Positions 1 to 11,742 of a DNA stretch of 64,000 nt are shown here, piece by piece (within the stretch, counting starts at the first letter, position 1; each line of letters starts with the position of its first letter). The notes beneath the pieces were generated by a model. That model did not search any database, was not told the origin of the DNA, and saw only the letters and a list, made by a program, of their open reading frames with translations. The DNA is from Cenococcum geophilum 1.58 (Eukaryota; Ascomycota; Dothideomycetes; Gloniales; Gloniaceae), in assembly GCA_001692895.1 (NCBI GenBank), contig KV748186.1:487785-551784 (forward strand), written 5' to 3'. The position numbers and the translations under genes were made by a program.

Positions 1-610
1 CTGTAAGAATAACTACACGGCTTACGTCCTGAAATAAGACTATTGATTAGAGGCTCCTTTCCTTCGAAGAGGTAATCGTTCAGAAGCTGTTTCCAGTTGT
101 ATCTTTTCGAGACAAGCTGGTCTTCGAAGAAGTCGACGAATGCACGCTGGTACCTTTATTCGCGTTACTTATGGATCAAACGTAGGCGGAGGTTAAGGAT
201 ACGCACTCTCTCTTTCCTAGGAAGTCCCTCCAGTCGTCTTTGGACACCTCTCCCGGAGAATCACGCCATGGCTCAAGCTGTTCTGACTCTTTGTCGTAGA
301 TGTCATTTAGGTGCTCCGGTGAGCTTCCAAATATGTATGCCGAGCCTAGAATCTAGGCATTTTGCTTAGCAGGCTCTAGAGAAACGCATGGAAGGTGACA
401 TACGTGAACTGAATGGTTATGAAACCGAAGATTGTGGTATATTATCGAATAATTGACATGGTTGGCCTTGATTAGATGCTTCAGTGTTCGCGGTCTCTTC
501 TCTGCGGCAGTCTCGACATCGTGTATTTCAACGGACGGTAGCTCAATGGTAGGGAGATTGCTAGGCCGTGAGCCAAATCCAGGGATCTTAAAGGAAAATG
601 AAGGGAACAT
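1..610 (-). CDS. Questin oxidase-like (DUF4243) protein, N-terminal part, cut by the window edge
   Basis: Three exons can be read on the minus strand: 610-404, 352-207 and 153-26. A splice acceptor (complement of 1-6) sits exactly at the window edge, so the next exon lies outside. The frame joins through phases 0, 2 and 1. The start is the ATG at 610 (MFPSFSFKIPGFG). Recognisable stretches are KHLIKANHVNYSIIYHNLRF, then ILGSAYIFGSSPEHLNDIYD, then YQRAFVDFFEDQLVSKRYNW and LFEGKEPLINSLISG. These match the His-rich N-terminal half of the questin oxidase-like family, whose members include the Baeyer-Villiger-type enzymes of anthraquinone, geodin and aflatoxin pathways; many homologues have no known substrate. 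No other biosynthetic gene is nearby, so a secondary-metabolite role cannot be inferred. The family call is from memory of the motif pattern. The exon structure is well supported; the function is not. Confidence 0.75.
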
Positions 611-1131
611 TTTGAAACAAGTATATGAAGGTAAGTTTCATGGAAAGCTTCGCCGGAGACTACGGGGACAACGGTCTTATGACCCAGCAGAAGTATCGAG
701 CTTTACCTAATCTGAAGGCGGTCAGCGACAGCTTCTGGGAAGTAGTGCTCATTTTGGGAGCTCTAATTATCCAAGCTATCATATGATCCATTGAATGTTT
801 GAATTGAGTACCTCAGCATCGGGGAATTATATAAACAGCGTTGTACTGCTGGAGCTAGGTTTGCAGCTTGACATCCACCCCCATCCAGTGTGGACAGTTT
901 ATTGAAGCTGGTTTGGTGTTCCGAAGTGCTACATACACCAAGCACAGAATTTCCACGCTCCCAACTCTCAAACCACAAAATTGTCTGAATGACAGAAGCA
1001 GAAGGATATATTGGGCCTATGCAACCACATTTTCTGCCTCATTGCGCCGTCGCATAGACAAACGAAAGCCAACATAGATCCTAGAATTGCCACATGTCCC
1101 AAACCAAGTGGGACCTTGAACGTAATCTCCT
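611..1131. other. Intergenic, no gene seen
   Basis: This holds the presumed promoter of the questin-oxidase-like gene (reading left) and the 3' flank of the alpha-tubulin gene (also reading left). Short ORFs here show no family resemblance and are treated as chance. Confidence 0.5.
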
Positions 1132-3006
1132 TTAATACTCACCCTCCTCGGCACCCTCCTCGAGAGTGTCACTAGCAACTTCCTCGTAGTCCTTCTCCAA
1201 AGCTGCCAGATCCTCACGTGCCTCGGAGAACTCACCTTCCTCCATGCCTTCACCAACGTACCAGTGAACAAAGGCACGCTTGGAATACATGAGGTCGAAC
1301 TTGTGGTCAAGACGGGACCACGCTTCGGCAATTGCGGTGGTGTTGCTAAGCATGGAAACACTTCGATCCACAGCCGCGAGTTCGCTGCCGGGAACGCTGA
1401 TGGGCCTGCAAACGGAATTAGATAGATTCACAGATAATAAGAGAATATCAAAACTGACTTTGTGTAGTTTATGCCCAACTTGAAGCCAGTAGGACACCAC
1501 TCTACGAGGTTAAATGAAGCCTTAGCTTTCAGGGCGGCGGCGGCGGCCGTGCAGTCACGAGGAACGATATCTCCGCGGTACAAAAGAGCGACAGCCATGT
1601 ACTTTCCGTTGCGGGGATCGCAGACAACCATCTGGTTATTGGGCTCAAAGCCTGCAAGGATTATTTCTTGTTCCTTGGAGTATAGTGTTTTTAGAGCGGT
1701 AGCGTGCAAGGGACAGGATTTCGACTAAATATCAGGCCTTTTGAGAGTTACTCACATTGGAAGGTCAAGTCGGAGACCTTGAAGCTCTCATGGGAGCTCT
1801 TCTTGCTTGAGATGACTGGAGCGTAGCTGATGAGTGGGTAGTGAATGCGTGGGTAGGGAACCAAGTTGGTCTGGAACTCATTCAAATCCACATTAAGCGC
1901 ACCGTCGAAACGGAGACTAGAAGTGATCGAGCTGACAACTTGAGCAATCAAGCGATTTAGATGTTCGTAGTTCGGGCGAGGAATGTCCAAGCTGCGGCGG
2001 CAGATGTCATAGACAGCCTCGTTGTCCACCAAGAATGTACAGTCTGAGTTTTCGATGGTGCTATGGGTAGACAGCACCGCATTATAAGGCTCGACTACCG
2101 ACGTCGAGACACGTGGTGCCGGGTAGACAGCAAATTCGAGTTTGCATTTCTTGCCATAGTCGGTTGAAAGGCGCTCGAGAAGAAGAGCGCCGAAGCCTGA
2201 GCCGGTGCCGCCACCAAAGGAGTGGAAAATTAGGAAGCCTTGGAGGGAGGAGCAGTTGTCTATGATTTGTCAATATATTGAAGCTAGATAGACGTTAGAG
2301 AGAGGTCCCCACCAGCGACACGGCGGATGCGGTCAATGACGCTATCAACCATCTCCTTTCCAATGGTATAGTGGCCGCGAGCATCTGAAGTCAACCCATC
2401 AGCTTATTTTGTGTTTGGCCATTCCTCTTCAATACCCACAGTTGTTAGCAGCATCTTCCTTGCCACTGATGAGGAGCTCGGGATGGAAGAGCTGGCGATA
2501 TGTTCCCGTCCGGATCTCGTCAATTGGCTGCAGAGTATGATTAGAGTGTCTCCTTTGAGAGAATCTCCTAATACGAAGATACGCACTGATGGATCCAGAT
2601 CAACGAAGATGGATCGAGGAACATATTTTCCGCTACCAGTCTCTGTGAAGAAGGTCTCGAAAGAGCCGCCTTCGGCAGCATCCTTGGCCTCAGGATCAGG
2701 GCGACCATCAGCCTTCAGGCCATGCTCGAGAAGGTACCTGCATAACAAGTCAGAACCTAAAATGTTGCCTCTTCTAAAGAGACGTGCTATTCGAAGGAGA
2801 AATTGGTTTCCTTACAGTTCCCAGGCACTGTTACCGAGTTGGGTACCGGCCTGGCCAATATGGAGGTGGCAGATCTATGCAGAGTCAATATTGATTAGCT
2901 TCCGCTTTTCCAATGCAAGTAGGGGGTTGGTGGAATGCTAGTTCTGTGAAGAGGAAGACTGCAAACGCGTGTGAAAACGCGGTCCTAAACATACCTCTCC
3001 TCTCAT
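1132..3006 (-). CDS. tubB: Alpha-tubulin, TubB class, 8 exons, 450 aa
   Basis: Alpha-tubulin pairs with beta-tubulin as the building block of microtubules. Exons on the minus strand: 3006-2995, 2874-2816, 2737-2587, 2527-2440, 2384-2313, 2259-1756, 1651-1459 and 1405-1132. They sum to 1353 nt, or 450 residues plus stop, the usual length. Exon 1 codes only MRGE, then GTATGT. Diagnostic parts are [20 protein letters not shown] near the N-terminus, the GTP-binding GGGTGSG loop, [30 protein letters not shown], and the acidic tail ending EEGAEEGEY. The [13 protein letters not shown] start and the -EEGEY end (no -EEY after VEA) resemble the Aspergillus TubB type rather than TubA. All splice sites are GT..AG and every phase closes. 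There are no broken codons, in contrast with the SMP gene two features downstream. The single N at 3118 lies upstream of the start codon. Confidence 0.95.
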
Positions 3007-3364
3007 TATGGACTTTTAGCAAGTTATTTTGCGGATTGAACAAGGAAGTTGTCGAATGCGAAGTTGTTGAGAGGTGCGTGTCTTCCAACAATCTGGCGGT
3101 CTGGGAGAATGGCGGGGNGGGAAGCGGGAATCTGTTTACGGCTTGGTGAACGCCAAAAACCTCGCTAAGATACCGCACCATGCTTGGGCCAACGCATTTT
3201 CAGGGGTCCAAAGGGACTGGCACGTCCCGGAAATTTCGTCCAGGACTGAAGCTCCTGCGTAGCAAACGCACAGGAATTGAGGGAACTCATCAAGGGCTTA
3301 CGCCTTTATTGTCATTAAGATGCTCTTTAAGCTTGACCGTTCACACTGTCAATATCGATCGCAC
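3007..3364. other. Alpha-tubulin upstream region
   Basis: This is the 5' flank of the tubulin gene up to the Tc1-like transposon. It contains one unresolved base. No other feature was recognised, and the small ORFs read through it without family resemblance. Confidence 0.4.
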
Positions 3365-3369
3365 TACCT

Positions 3370-3402
3370 GTCAAAAGTGTCCGTGCAGCCCACACCAAAA
3401 TT
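3370..3402 (+). repeat. Left terminal inverted repeat of the Tc1-like element
   Basis: It shares GTCAAAAGTGTCCGTG, followed by a looser AG..CAC(A/T)C(C/T)AAAA match, with the inverted copy at 4736-4771. Confidence 0.75.
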
Positions 3403-4735
3403 ATTTACCGTCCCCCCATCTACTTTTTTAACCCTACTTTTTAACCATGCCACGTCATGCGTTAGCTCCAATTAGCGGGAATATTCCTCGTAGGAAGGAG
3501 TTGACTCGTTATAAAAGAGGAGCAGTTATAGGATTTGCTGGAGCAGGAGTTACAGCCCCCCAAATTGTGACCGAATTAAGCCTGCTAAAATCGACCGTAC
3601 TAGAAACCTTGTCTGAAGCACCTTAACGCCCATAAGGTATATCCGCCTCTCGAAATATACAGTTTAAGACGAACGTAAGATTTTAAGGATAATTCGTATA
3701 AAGCCTAAGATTATATATAGGGAGCTCGGCTTTAAGCTGGGCCTTTGTAAGGCATATTGCCCAGGTGTACGGTAGGGAGCAGGCAAGCCGAGCATGAGTC
3801 ACAGGAGAGTCGATGGAAGAGGACGATATGGTAAAGAGTATAGCAATAGCCTCGTACGGAGACGAGGACAGGAGGGCTGTAAGCCCGAGTAAGGGTCAAA
3901 ATGACCCTGACAGCCTTCCCGTAAGCTAGAGCACGTTGTATTAAATATTACGTAAATACTATGTAAGAAAATAACTAGCTAAGAAGCGGCCTTTGCTTAT
4001 AAAGGGCTCAGCAAAGGCTCGATTAAGGTAGGCGATTAAATATAAGAAGTGGGAGCGATTAAAGTGGGCTAAAGTTATATAGAGTGACGAGTGTTCGGTT
4101 AAGAGAAGTTCTAATAGACAACGATCCTACGTCTTTTATATACTACTATAGAAATAGGATAAAGATAAGATCGATGCTTATAAAAAGGATAAGGGGTATA
4201 CGGTTATAGTATAGGTAAGCTTTCCTGGAGCTCTTGGGAGGTCCGATTTAGTGGGTACTCTACTCGATCTTACGCTTAAGTTTTAGATAACTAGCTACCT
4301 CGAATCTACGAGCCCGATTTCTAATTTATATAGGACAACGCTTTAATATATAAATCGAAGCTTATAGCTAAGTAGTTTAAAGAGAACGTTATAGACGTAA
4401 TTAATTGACCACTCTACTCGCCCGACTTAAATCCTATTAAGTACGCCTGGGTATAACTTAAAGAGACGCTCTACAAACAATTTCTAGAGATCGCATATAT
4501 GCGCGGCTCTAAAGAGGAGGTAATTAAGAAGCTATCTAAGGCCCTAGTAATTTACTGGAACGAGATAGCTCCTGCCTTTTTTAAGTCTTTAATTGATAGT
4601 ATAGAAGAGAGATGCGATGCTGTAATTAAGGCCAAGGGGTGGCACACTAGATTATGTATTTATAAGTAGCCTTAGATGTTTTTTGAAGCTCTAGAATCAA
4701 TAGTGACTTTTGTATAGCATTTTAGCAGGGAGTGT

Positions 4736-4771
4736 CATTTTTAGTGTAGCCTCTACACGGACACTTTTGAC
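4736..4771 (-). repeat. Right terminal inverted repeat of the Tc1-like element
   Basis: Its reverse complement begins GTCAAAAGTGTCCGTG and matches the left end at 3370. Confidence 0.75.
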
Positions 4772-4776
4772 GAGGG

Positions 4777-5177
4777 ACTCTAAGAAGCCAAGCGGTCGGC
4801 AAAGTTTTCTTAGATATTGTCAATCGGAAGTCCGTGCACCGATTATAAGAAAAGAAGAACTCGTGTGTCGATTGATCTATGAAGAAAAAGAGGCTATATA
4901 TACATAAGGTAGATGCAGGTACAGGGGGGGGGGTACGTAATAGGGAGTCGGTGACTGAGTCGGTGACCGAGTCAAGGAGTAGGTAACTGAGTCGGCGGCA
5001 TGACACCCGACTCAGGTCGACAGATATTCATTTCCTCTGAAAAGTTAAGCGCCTAGGCCATGAGTTCACGTGCCTTTAATTATGATCAAATAAAGAAACT
5101 TTAACTAGCCTTCCTCTTGCCTTCCGTGATCTTGCTCCTGTCGCACAGCAATCATATATATACCTACCTTCATCCAT
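4777..5177. other. Intergenic, with a G-run and short GAGTCGG repeats
   Basis: No gene was recognised. A homopolymer G tract lies near 4923-4932, followed at about 4945-5000 by degenerate repeats of GAGTCGGTGAC(T/C). The rest is unremarkable 3' flank of the SMP pseudogene. Confidence 0.5.
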
Positions 5178-6797
5178 TCAGGCAGAAGCACCAGTCTCAT
5201 TCTTGGCCTCTAAGCTCATAGCCTGGGCAGCAACCCCTCCCATTTCCGTCGCTCTGTGAGCGCGTACCTCACGGCTATGAATGAGGTTGGCATCCTCCCT
5301 TGCTATCATGTCGGGGGATTTCTCGAGCTTGGGTTTGATTTCTGCAACCACGTTTTCGAAGTTCACTTCCTTAGCCTCGTGGGATTGTTCAGCCGGGTCG
5401 AAACGGCCTGCGTGACCTTGAATGTTTGAAGCGCTGGTCGGAGTGTTGTTGGCAGTGCTGATAGACATGCTTCTAGCTTTCTTTGCTGCAACGCTTTAGG
5501 CATAAGCAGTGACGCCGCCTTTCTCAGTATGTCCGCAGGCACGAGCCTCCAGACTGCGGAGATGATTGGCTTCCTCCTTCGTAACAGTACCACTCTCGAC
5601 CTTGGGCTCAATATTTGCAATCTCCTGTTGGAGTTCTTCTTCAAGCTCAGGATGAGAAGCACCAGCTGTATTAGCGCCAACAGTCTTCTGCAGCTTGCTC
5701 ACCACACTCTGATAAAGCTTCAGGTCCTCGTTTGTAACTCTCTTCGGATTTGCATCGATCTCAGCATGAACTTTAGTAGCAATCTGTCGACTCAGATCGT
5801 GTTTACGTACAATGTCTCAGTTGTCTCTTAACTTATGACTAATTACCGTCTTTCTTGATTTGGTATGTCTCATCGAATATCTCATTACCTGTTTCCATTA
5901 ACTATTACCGACTGAGTGACGACGTCGTCGTCATCCTATTTGCCACCTATCTGGTGTATATAGTGAGGCTCTAGAGCCTCTTGCAATAAAACAGAGTTCT
6001 CATTCCTGATCGTCCGTTCAACACAATCTCACGAAGCGTCTTCAGACCAATGTGGGCCTGTGGGGCAGCGTGCGCAGCAGAGGCCTTGCGAGACTGGGTA
6101 ATTTGAGCGGTTGTTGATGACAATGCCACGTGAAGAGATTCGGGTATGTTGCCAGCTTGAGCCTTCTCGTTTGCAGAAGCAAAGATTTCAACAGCGGCAG
6201 TGATATTCTTAGCACAGTCAGCGGAGGCTCTGTCGGCGTGGCTGCGGAGGGCTTTGGCGTCCTCCATTGTGATAGAATTCGCATCGTCCAAGAGTTTTGA
6301 GATGACTTCTTGAAGAACCTTTTGGAAGTACTAAAACTGTCGACCGCTAACTGGGCACCAAAAGAACCGATCCTATTGGCAGCGCCGATTAGGACAATAT
6401 ATAGCCTCAGGTTCCGGCTGACAAAAACAGAGTCAGCTGTTGTGTTTCTAGAGCCATCCTCTATGCTTGAAAAATGCTCACAGACTAACTCAATAAACAG
6501 GAGGATCTTACCATATCCTTCGTAGATAGTGGTTGAACTTGAGCTAAGGCACCGCTTGCTGGGGGTCGTTGACCTCCCATCACTTTCTATTCCCGACTTT
6601 GGACATAAGAAGCAATCCTCAGCGGTGACTGGTTCAGGATCCTCCATCTTAGCAACAATTTCCTGCTTAGCTTTCTGAGAATTGGGCCCCCTGGCGGCTT
6701 GAGATTGAAGCTATGAGGCTTCGGAATCTTTGCGGAGCCCGGCTTCCTCCTTGGCCTTCTCAGAGATGGCTTCGTTCGAAATAGATTGTGTGCTCAT
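5178..6797 (-). pseudogene. Broken SMP (seed maturation protein) domain gene or pair of genes
   Basis: SMP-domain proteins are small LEA-like proteins linked to desiccation and stress; fungal members are poorly studied. The minus-strand reading starts at the ATG at 6797 (MSTQSISNEAISEKAKEEAG). The first SMP unit runs through LQSQAARGPNSQKAKQEIVA, YVQSRE and KVMGGQRPPASGALAQVQ. A 181-nt intron (6511-6331) leads into YFQKVLQEVISKLLDDANSI. A third stretch (about 5890-5178) includes a possible METDIV start with an intron, EEANHLRSLEARACG, and IAREDANLIHSREVRAHRAT. Three in-frame stops occupy places where the family has Gln: TAG at 6713-6711, TAG at 6589-6587 and TAA at 5498-5496. A 1-nt frame change lies between about 6587 and 6610. 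All three stops fit a CpA to TpA change. It could be one three-unit gene or two adjacent genes; the joint near 5970 is unresolved. Confidence 0.7.
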
Positions 6798-8800
6798 TTT
6801 GGAGGGAGCGAGAGGCTGCAGATATCTTCGAGTTCAAAAGAGACATGAAGGTTTGAGGGGCTTGACGAAGGGAATTAGAAGGTGAAGGTACCTAATCGGT
6901 TGACCAAATCTTAAAGCAGATTCGCCCACAGCTGAAGTATCAAAAAGAAATCTCAGAATCTTCTGCAAGTAGAAGCAAACTATCATGGGTGGGATTACTC
7001 ACTCATCCATTATCGCAATGCCTAGAGTCGGCATTGTCTATCTGAATTCGCAGCATTTCCGATACTTCCCCTACTTTCTTGATTCATGGTTGCAGCAAGA
7101 TGCTTCTCCCTTGCGAGTAAACTCCAACAAACCCAACGTCAAAGCTGTGCGTGAGAAACTCTGGGAGTTGTGGAAACCTGTCTCCTGGGTACTTCTGAAT
7201 TGGCTGCATCTCGGAGCCCTTAGGAGGATATGAATGGAAGGCCCAGAGGTGGGAGGGACAACAAAGGATACCTTTTCTTGCGCATACTGGCGAATATCAA
7301 GGTTGCGATGCCTTTGATAAGGTGTCTAGCTGTTGTCATTGCTTCGTCGCATATGCCTGAGCACTTTAAGAAGATGATCAGTTAACGATAGCGAAACTCA
7401 CTTGTACTTATCTTCTAAGTTTAAACATCTTGCCTCTTATAGGTGCATGTGGGAGATTACGAGATGAGCATAGTCTATTTAGCGTATAGATGGTCAAGAG
7501 AACCCTGAGTTAAAGGAGACAATCTGCAGAGCACACGCGAGATCTTCGAAATGCCTCATCCAGGGCGAGTCAACCGGCCGCACTTTCAAAATGGGATGGA
7601 AAGGCCAATAGGTACCACGAGCCGTCGGAAGAGATAGCAACCGCACTGGATGGTGATCTCATTCAAAGACTCGCTCAGTTTTCCCCACACCGACTTGCGT
7701 GTCCTCGATGGAGCTGTATGTTCTACGGCACAGAGTCTCCGTGCCAAGTTGCCGGAACACGAAAGGAATACTGATGGCATATGCCTAGGAAGAGTCTTCC
7801 AGTTCCCCAAAGGAATCGTCTAGATTCCACAAGACCACAGAAATTTGCCAATTACACAGCAGCTGTCAAGTAGGTGGACTTATCAAAAGGATACAGCTCT
7901 TCAGAGAAATCTATTTTCAATGCCAGACTCGATCGATCGTGGGGAAGAAAATATGGAGACGTATGGTGAGCGATCGCAGCGGGTTGACACCCCACAACGT
8001 TGGACGGTCTAATAGAGAGCTTGAGTCGCGGCAGCCCATGCGGCGGCGTCAGCGAACGCCAAGACAAGCGGACGCCTCTGCCGAAAGCCACGGCGCTTGC
8101 CCTACGTGACTTGAAACATGCAATTCCTCGTCCAGATAAGACCTGGCATGTAAAGGGGTACAGCTCGCGTTACCGACACCCCTGGAGGAGACACAGCGTC
8201 TCGAAATCTGCAACAAAAATAATGAAATGTCGCAGCCAATTGCGGTAGCAGCGAAGAACTGAAGCTGCGAGCGAGGTGAGCAAACGTTGGACCTGCATTT
8301 GATGGTCGCATTGTGCACCAGCCGAACGCTAGGACAAGCCACTGTAGAATTTTTAGCCCAACAAATTGCCCGCCAGAGGGAAGGCAAAACGCCATCTACG
8401 TCGTGCAACCATTCCCCTCGGCTGCCTTCGTGTCTATACCTCTTATCTGGCCATTCACGAATGGCTAGTCCTCAACAGTGAATCTCCGATCATGGAGAGC
8501 GACAATCACTATCTCCCTGACCCTTGTGTCTTCCTCTGTTTCCTTCCATCCTCTGCCAGTACCCACTCAATTCTTTCTCATACACACATGCTCTTCTAAC
8601 CGTTTCTCTTATTGCCTTTTTCTACCCTTGATTGAGTCGCTCGCTTCACGCTTTACCACGTACCCTCGCTAGAATAAACATATCCACGACGAAAAAACTC
8701 GACGTTATTGTGCGCTTGGCTGGCTCTCGCTGCACATACATACGACCTTCATACTCATCTCTTTCCTACGCGGCGAATATCTCGACCACCTCTACGCATC
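6798..8800. other. 2-kb intergenic region with no supportable gene
   Basis: The composition is gene-like (about half G+C), and several ORFs of 60-120 codons occur on both strands, for example 6985-7233 (+) and 8408-8049 (-). None shows a family motif, and overlapping frames are equally open. The last 300 bases (about 8480-8800) are rich in C and T and probably contain the promoter and leader of the MscS gene. Confidence 0.5.
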
Positions 8801-11742
8801 ATGACCACCCCTGCGGGCGAACGAACAGAATCCACCTACACTCCCATTGGCCACCAACGATCTTCAGACGATGATGGCACAGTTGTTGGGGATGACTCGA
8901 TTCATCTACCACACATCTCTACGGGAAGGGAGAGGAGCGATAGCCATCTCACTGTCGACACTGAGAATCTGGGACCGATGAGGTCAATGCAATCACCGTC
9001 ACAGACTCGTGAACAGGCTCATCGATTGGACGATGATTTGGCTATGCTCCAAGTAGAAAGACAGGTTTCGAGCCAACAGGAGCTCAATCGTGAACAGTCA
9101 CAGTCACGTTCCACGCATAGGTCACGTTCGCGTCGAAAGGATCCCGTCGACGAATTCGATACTGCCACCAATCCCCTGCTCGAGAAAGCCGCTGTTTATA
9201 AACCACCGGAGCATCCCTCTACCAAACTTTCCAAGTTTGTTAAGAGGGTCCACAATTCCAGTTTCTTACTTCGATATTTCACATACATCACTCCATTGGT
9301 CCTCATAATTCTCATTCCGATTCTTCTGGGAGCTTTGATTTTCAAAAAAGCTTCCGTTGGTGGCGTCCAACTTATGTGGTTTTGTATCTGGCTGGAGATT
9401 GTATGGCTCACGCTGTGGGCAGGAAGAGTGAGCTTTCCTATCTCTTTTTGGTCCAGAACTTCGCTGACATTGCAACCCCATAGCTTCTTGCGAAATGTCT
9501 GCCCTGGCCAATTGGGATCATATCCAGCCTCTTCACCAACAACAGCAAGAAATGGAGAGATATGGGAAAGCAACTTGAAGTTCCAGCTACACTATTCTTT
9601 TGGTGGTTGGCTATAGAAATCTCATTTCTTCCTACAATGAAGAATCACCACCAGGACGGCAACAAATCTACCAAGGATTGGGAGAGAACCATGAACAAAG
9701 TGCTCGTATCTTTCTTTGTCGGCATGATTCTAAATTTTGTGGAGAAAATAATCATTCAGCTTATTGCCATCAGCTTCCACCTCCGTACTTACCAGGACCG
9801 CATCGAATTGAACAAGTTCCAAATTGGGAGTCTGGCAAAACTGTACAAATTTTCAAAAGAAAAGATTGCAATGGAAGACTCTGAATTTGAAGCACGCTCG
9901 GGTCCCGCCTCAGGAGCTCGTACGCCTGGCCAATTGGTTAAGGAGGCTCAGAAAAGCACTCGAGAGGCATTGAGCAAGTTTGGTGATGTTGCCGGAAAGA
10001 TTGCTGGTGACTTCACTGGGCATCAGGTCGTAAAGAGTACTCACCCTCATCAAGTTGTTCTGACCTTATTGGGCACTACGAGCGGAAGTCAGGTTCTGGC
10101 TCGCCGTATGTACCGGACGTTTGCTCGGGAAGATACTGAAACCGTCCATTCTGAGGATTTGAAAAATGCCTTTGACAACGATGATGAAGCGGATGCTGCC
10201 TTCTCGATGTTTGACAAAGACATGAACGGTGATATTTCTATCGAGGAACTAGAAGCAGTGTGCGTAGAAATTGGCCGCGAGCGCAAGTCAATCACTGCCT
10301 CACTAAAGGATTTGGACTCTGTGGTTAGCAAGCTTGACAATGTGTTCCTGTTTATCGTCGCTATCATCACGATTTTGGTGTTCGTCTCTCTGATTTCGAC
10401 TTCAGCCGCAGGCGTTCTCACCTCTGCTGGTTCTACTGTTCTTGCATTGTCCTGGCTTTTCTCGGCAACCGCTCAGGAATTTCTCCAGTCATGTATCTTT
10501 GTTTTCGTCAAGCATCCGTTCGATGTCGGCGACCGTGTCGGCATTTATGGCAACACGGGCGCTCTTGGTCGCGGCGATGATTATTTTGTTAAAGAAATCG
10601 CTCTTCTCTACACGGAATTCAAGAAGATGGAAGGCCATGTTGTTCAAGCGCCCAACAGCTATCTCAACACTCTTTTTATCCTAAACCAAAGACGCTCCGG
10701 AGGTCTTGCAGAAGCTGTCCCAGTCATTGTCAAATTTGGCACAACTCTCAACCAGATTGAGCAACTTCGCAACCGACTCCTCGAGTTTGTCAAGATCGAA
10801 AAGCGGGAGTACCAATCCAACATTCTAACTGAGTTACGTGAAGTCAACGAGGCTCATGCAATTACGATGAATGTTGTATTCTTTTACAAGTCGAACTGGC
10901 AAAACGAATTACTTCGTCTTCAACGCCGCAACAAGTTCATCTGCGCTTTGATGGTTACAATGCAGGAGCTTGGGATTGAAGGACCACGGATGCGGTACCC
11001 TGGACAAAAGGAATCATTCCCAGTATATCTCCAGAATGTGCCACATACTGCTACACCTGGTGTTGGACACAATGGCAATCCTGATAATCCCAGTGGTTTC
11101 CGTCACAGCGAATCGCAAGATCCCCCATTTGTCACACCCGAGAACGAGCCAGGTGTTGGTCAACAGCCTGCCCGATACGGATCTATACTCCGCAATGGCT
11201 CGACTCGACCACGTGGTGAGTCTCTTGCAGCAATGGGTCGCCGCGTGGACTTCTCTTTGGGCATGAAAGACATCTCCTCTGGCGACATGACTGGCGACGT
11301 GTACGAAGATCGCGATTCTCGGCCCCGTGTGCCCATTACAATTACATCTCCATCTCGGCAGTCGCAAGATCGGTCCCGACCATCTCACGACATAGCCCGC
11401 TCTACCTCAGTGGCGGACTATGCTAGCTCTGGTCGGCTTCATCGTATGAATACAGACAGTACGGAGGCCCGCCAACGCGGCAGCCACCGCAATCGGTTCT
11501 TTGGGCGAAACCATCCAAACGAAAACCAACCAGGCCTAATGGAGTCTGGTATGGCTGATATTCCTGAGGGTGGATACACCTCTTCGTCAGGTGATCATCT
11601 AGATCCACGGAGTGGCCTCGTAAGCCCAACAGCAGTTCACTCGAACATAAATGAAAATTCTCATCCCCAAACGTCCGGTGCTGAGCTCAGGTTACCAGCG
11701 CGAAGCCAGACGGAGAATTTTGAGATGAGACGGTTCCATTAA
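8801..11742 (+). CDS. Mechanosensitive ion channel (MscS family) with EF-hand, Msy1/Msy2-like, 961 aa
   Basis: Two exons, 8801-9427 and 9484-11742, are joined by a 56-nt GT..AG intron in phase 0. The start is the ATG at 8801; the same frame runs open upstream without an earlier ATG. The protein has a disordered, Ser/Arg-rich N-terminus (1-150) and membrane segments at about 160-181 and 189-207. More hydrophobic segments follow, among them [20 protein letters not shown]. An EF-hand loop lies at about 453-464 (D453, D455, N457, D459, E464), directly before the channel core. The core (about 495-565) has [20 protein letters not shown], then an Ala/Gly/Ser pore helix, then [14 protein letters not shown], the MscS signature. 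The last 230 residues are low-complexity. In Schizosaccharomyces pombe, related Msy channels sit in the ER and perinuclear membrane and shape Ca2+ entry after hypo-osmotic shock; the same role is inferred here. Confidence 0.93.

Larger units (their letters stand above)
3365..4776 (+). mobile_element. Decayed Tc1/mariner-type DNA transposon, about 1.4 kb
   Basis: Inverted repeats sharing GTCAAAAGTGTCCGTG lie at about 3370-3402 and 4736-4771. Between them, plus-strand fragments of one transposase can be read. An N-terminal helix-turn-helix-like stretch starts at the ATG at 3447 (MPRHALAP..PRRKELTRYKRGAVIGFAGAG). A middle part near 4083 has the DECSVKR motif. A C-terminal part near 4400-4620 has SPDLNPIKYAWV, the typical Tc1 motif just before the catalytic E, and then KETLYKQFLE. 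Many frames are interrupted, with TAA/TAG where family members have Q or W, as RIP would leave. The segment at about 3770-3930 is richer in G+C than its surroundings, does not read as transposase and contains a hairpin, so it may be a small later insertion. The TA target duplication is not clear-cut. Confidence 0.75.

Noticed and set aside
8049-8408. A 119-codon minus-strand ORF upstream of the MscS gene
   Set aside because: It overlaps another open frame of similar length on the same strand, and no motif or splice-supported extension was found.
8708-8800. Upstream extension of the MscS reading frame to 8708
   Set aside because: The frame is open but begins without ATG; the first ATG, at 8801, has a normal context.
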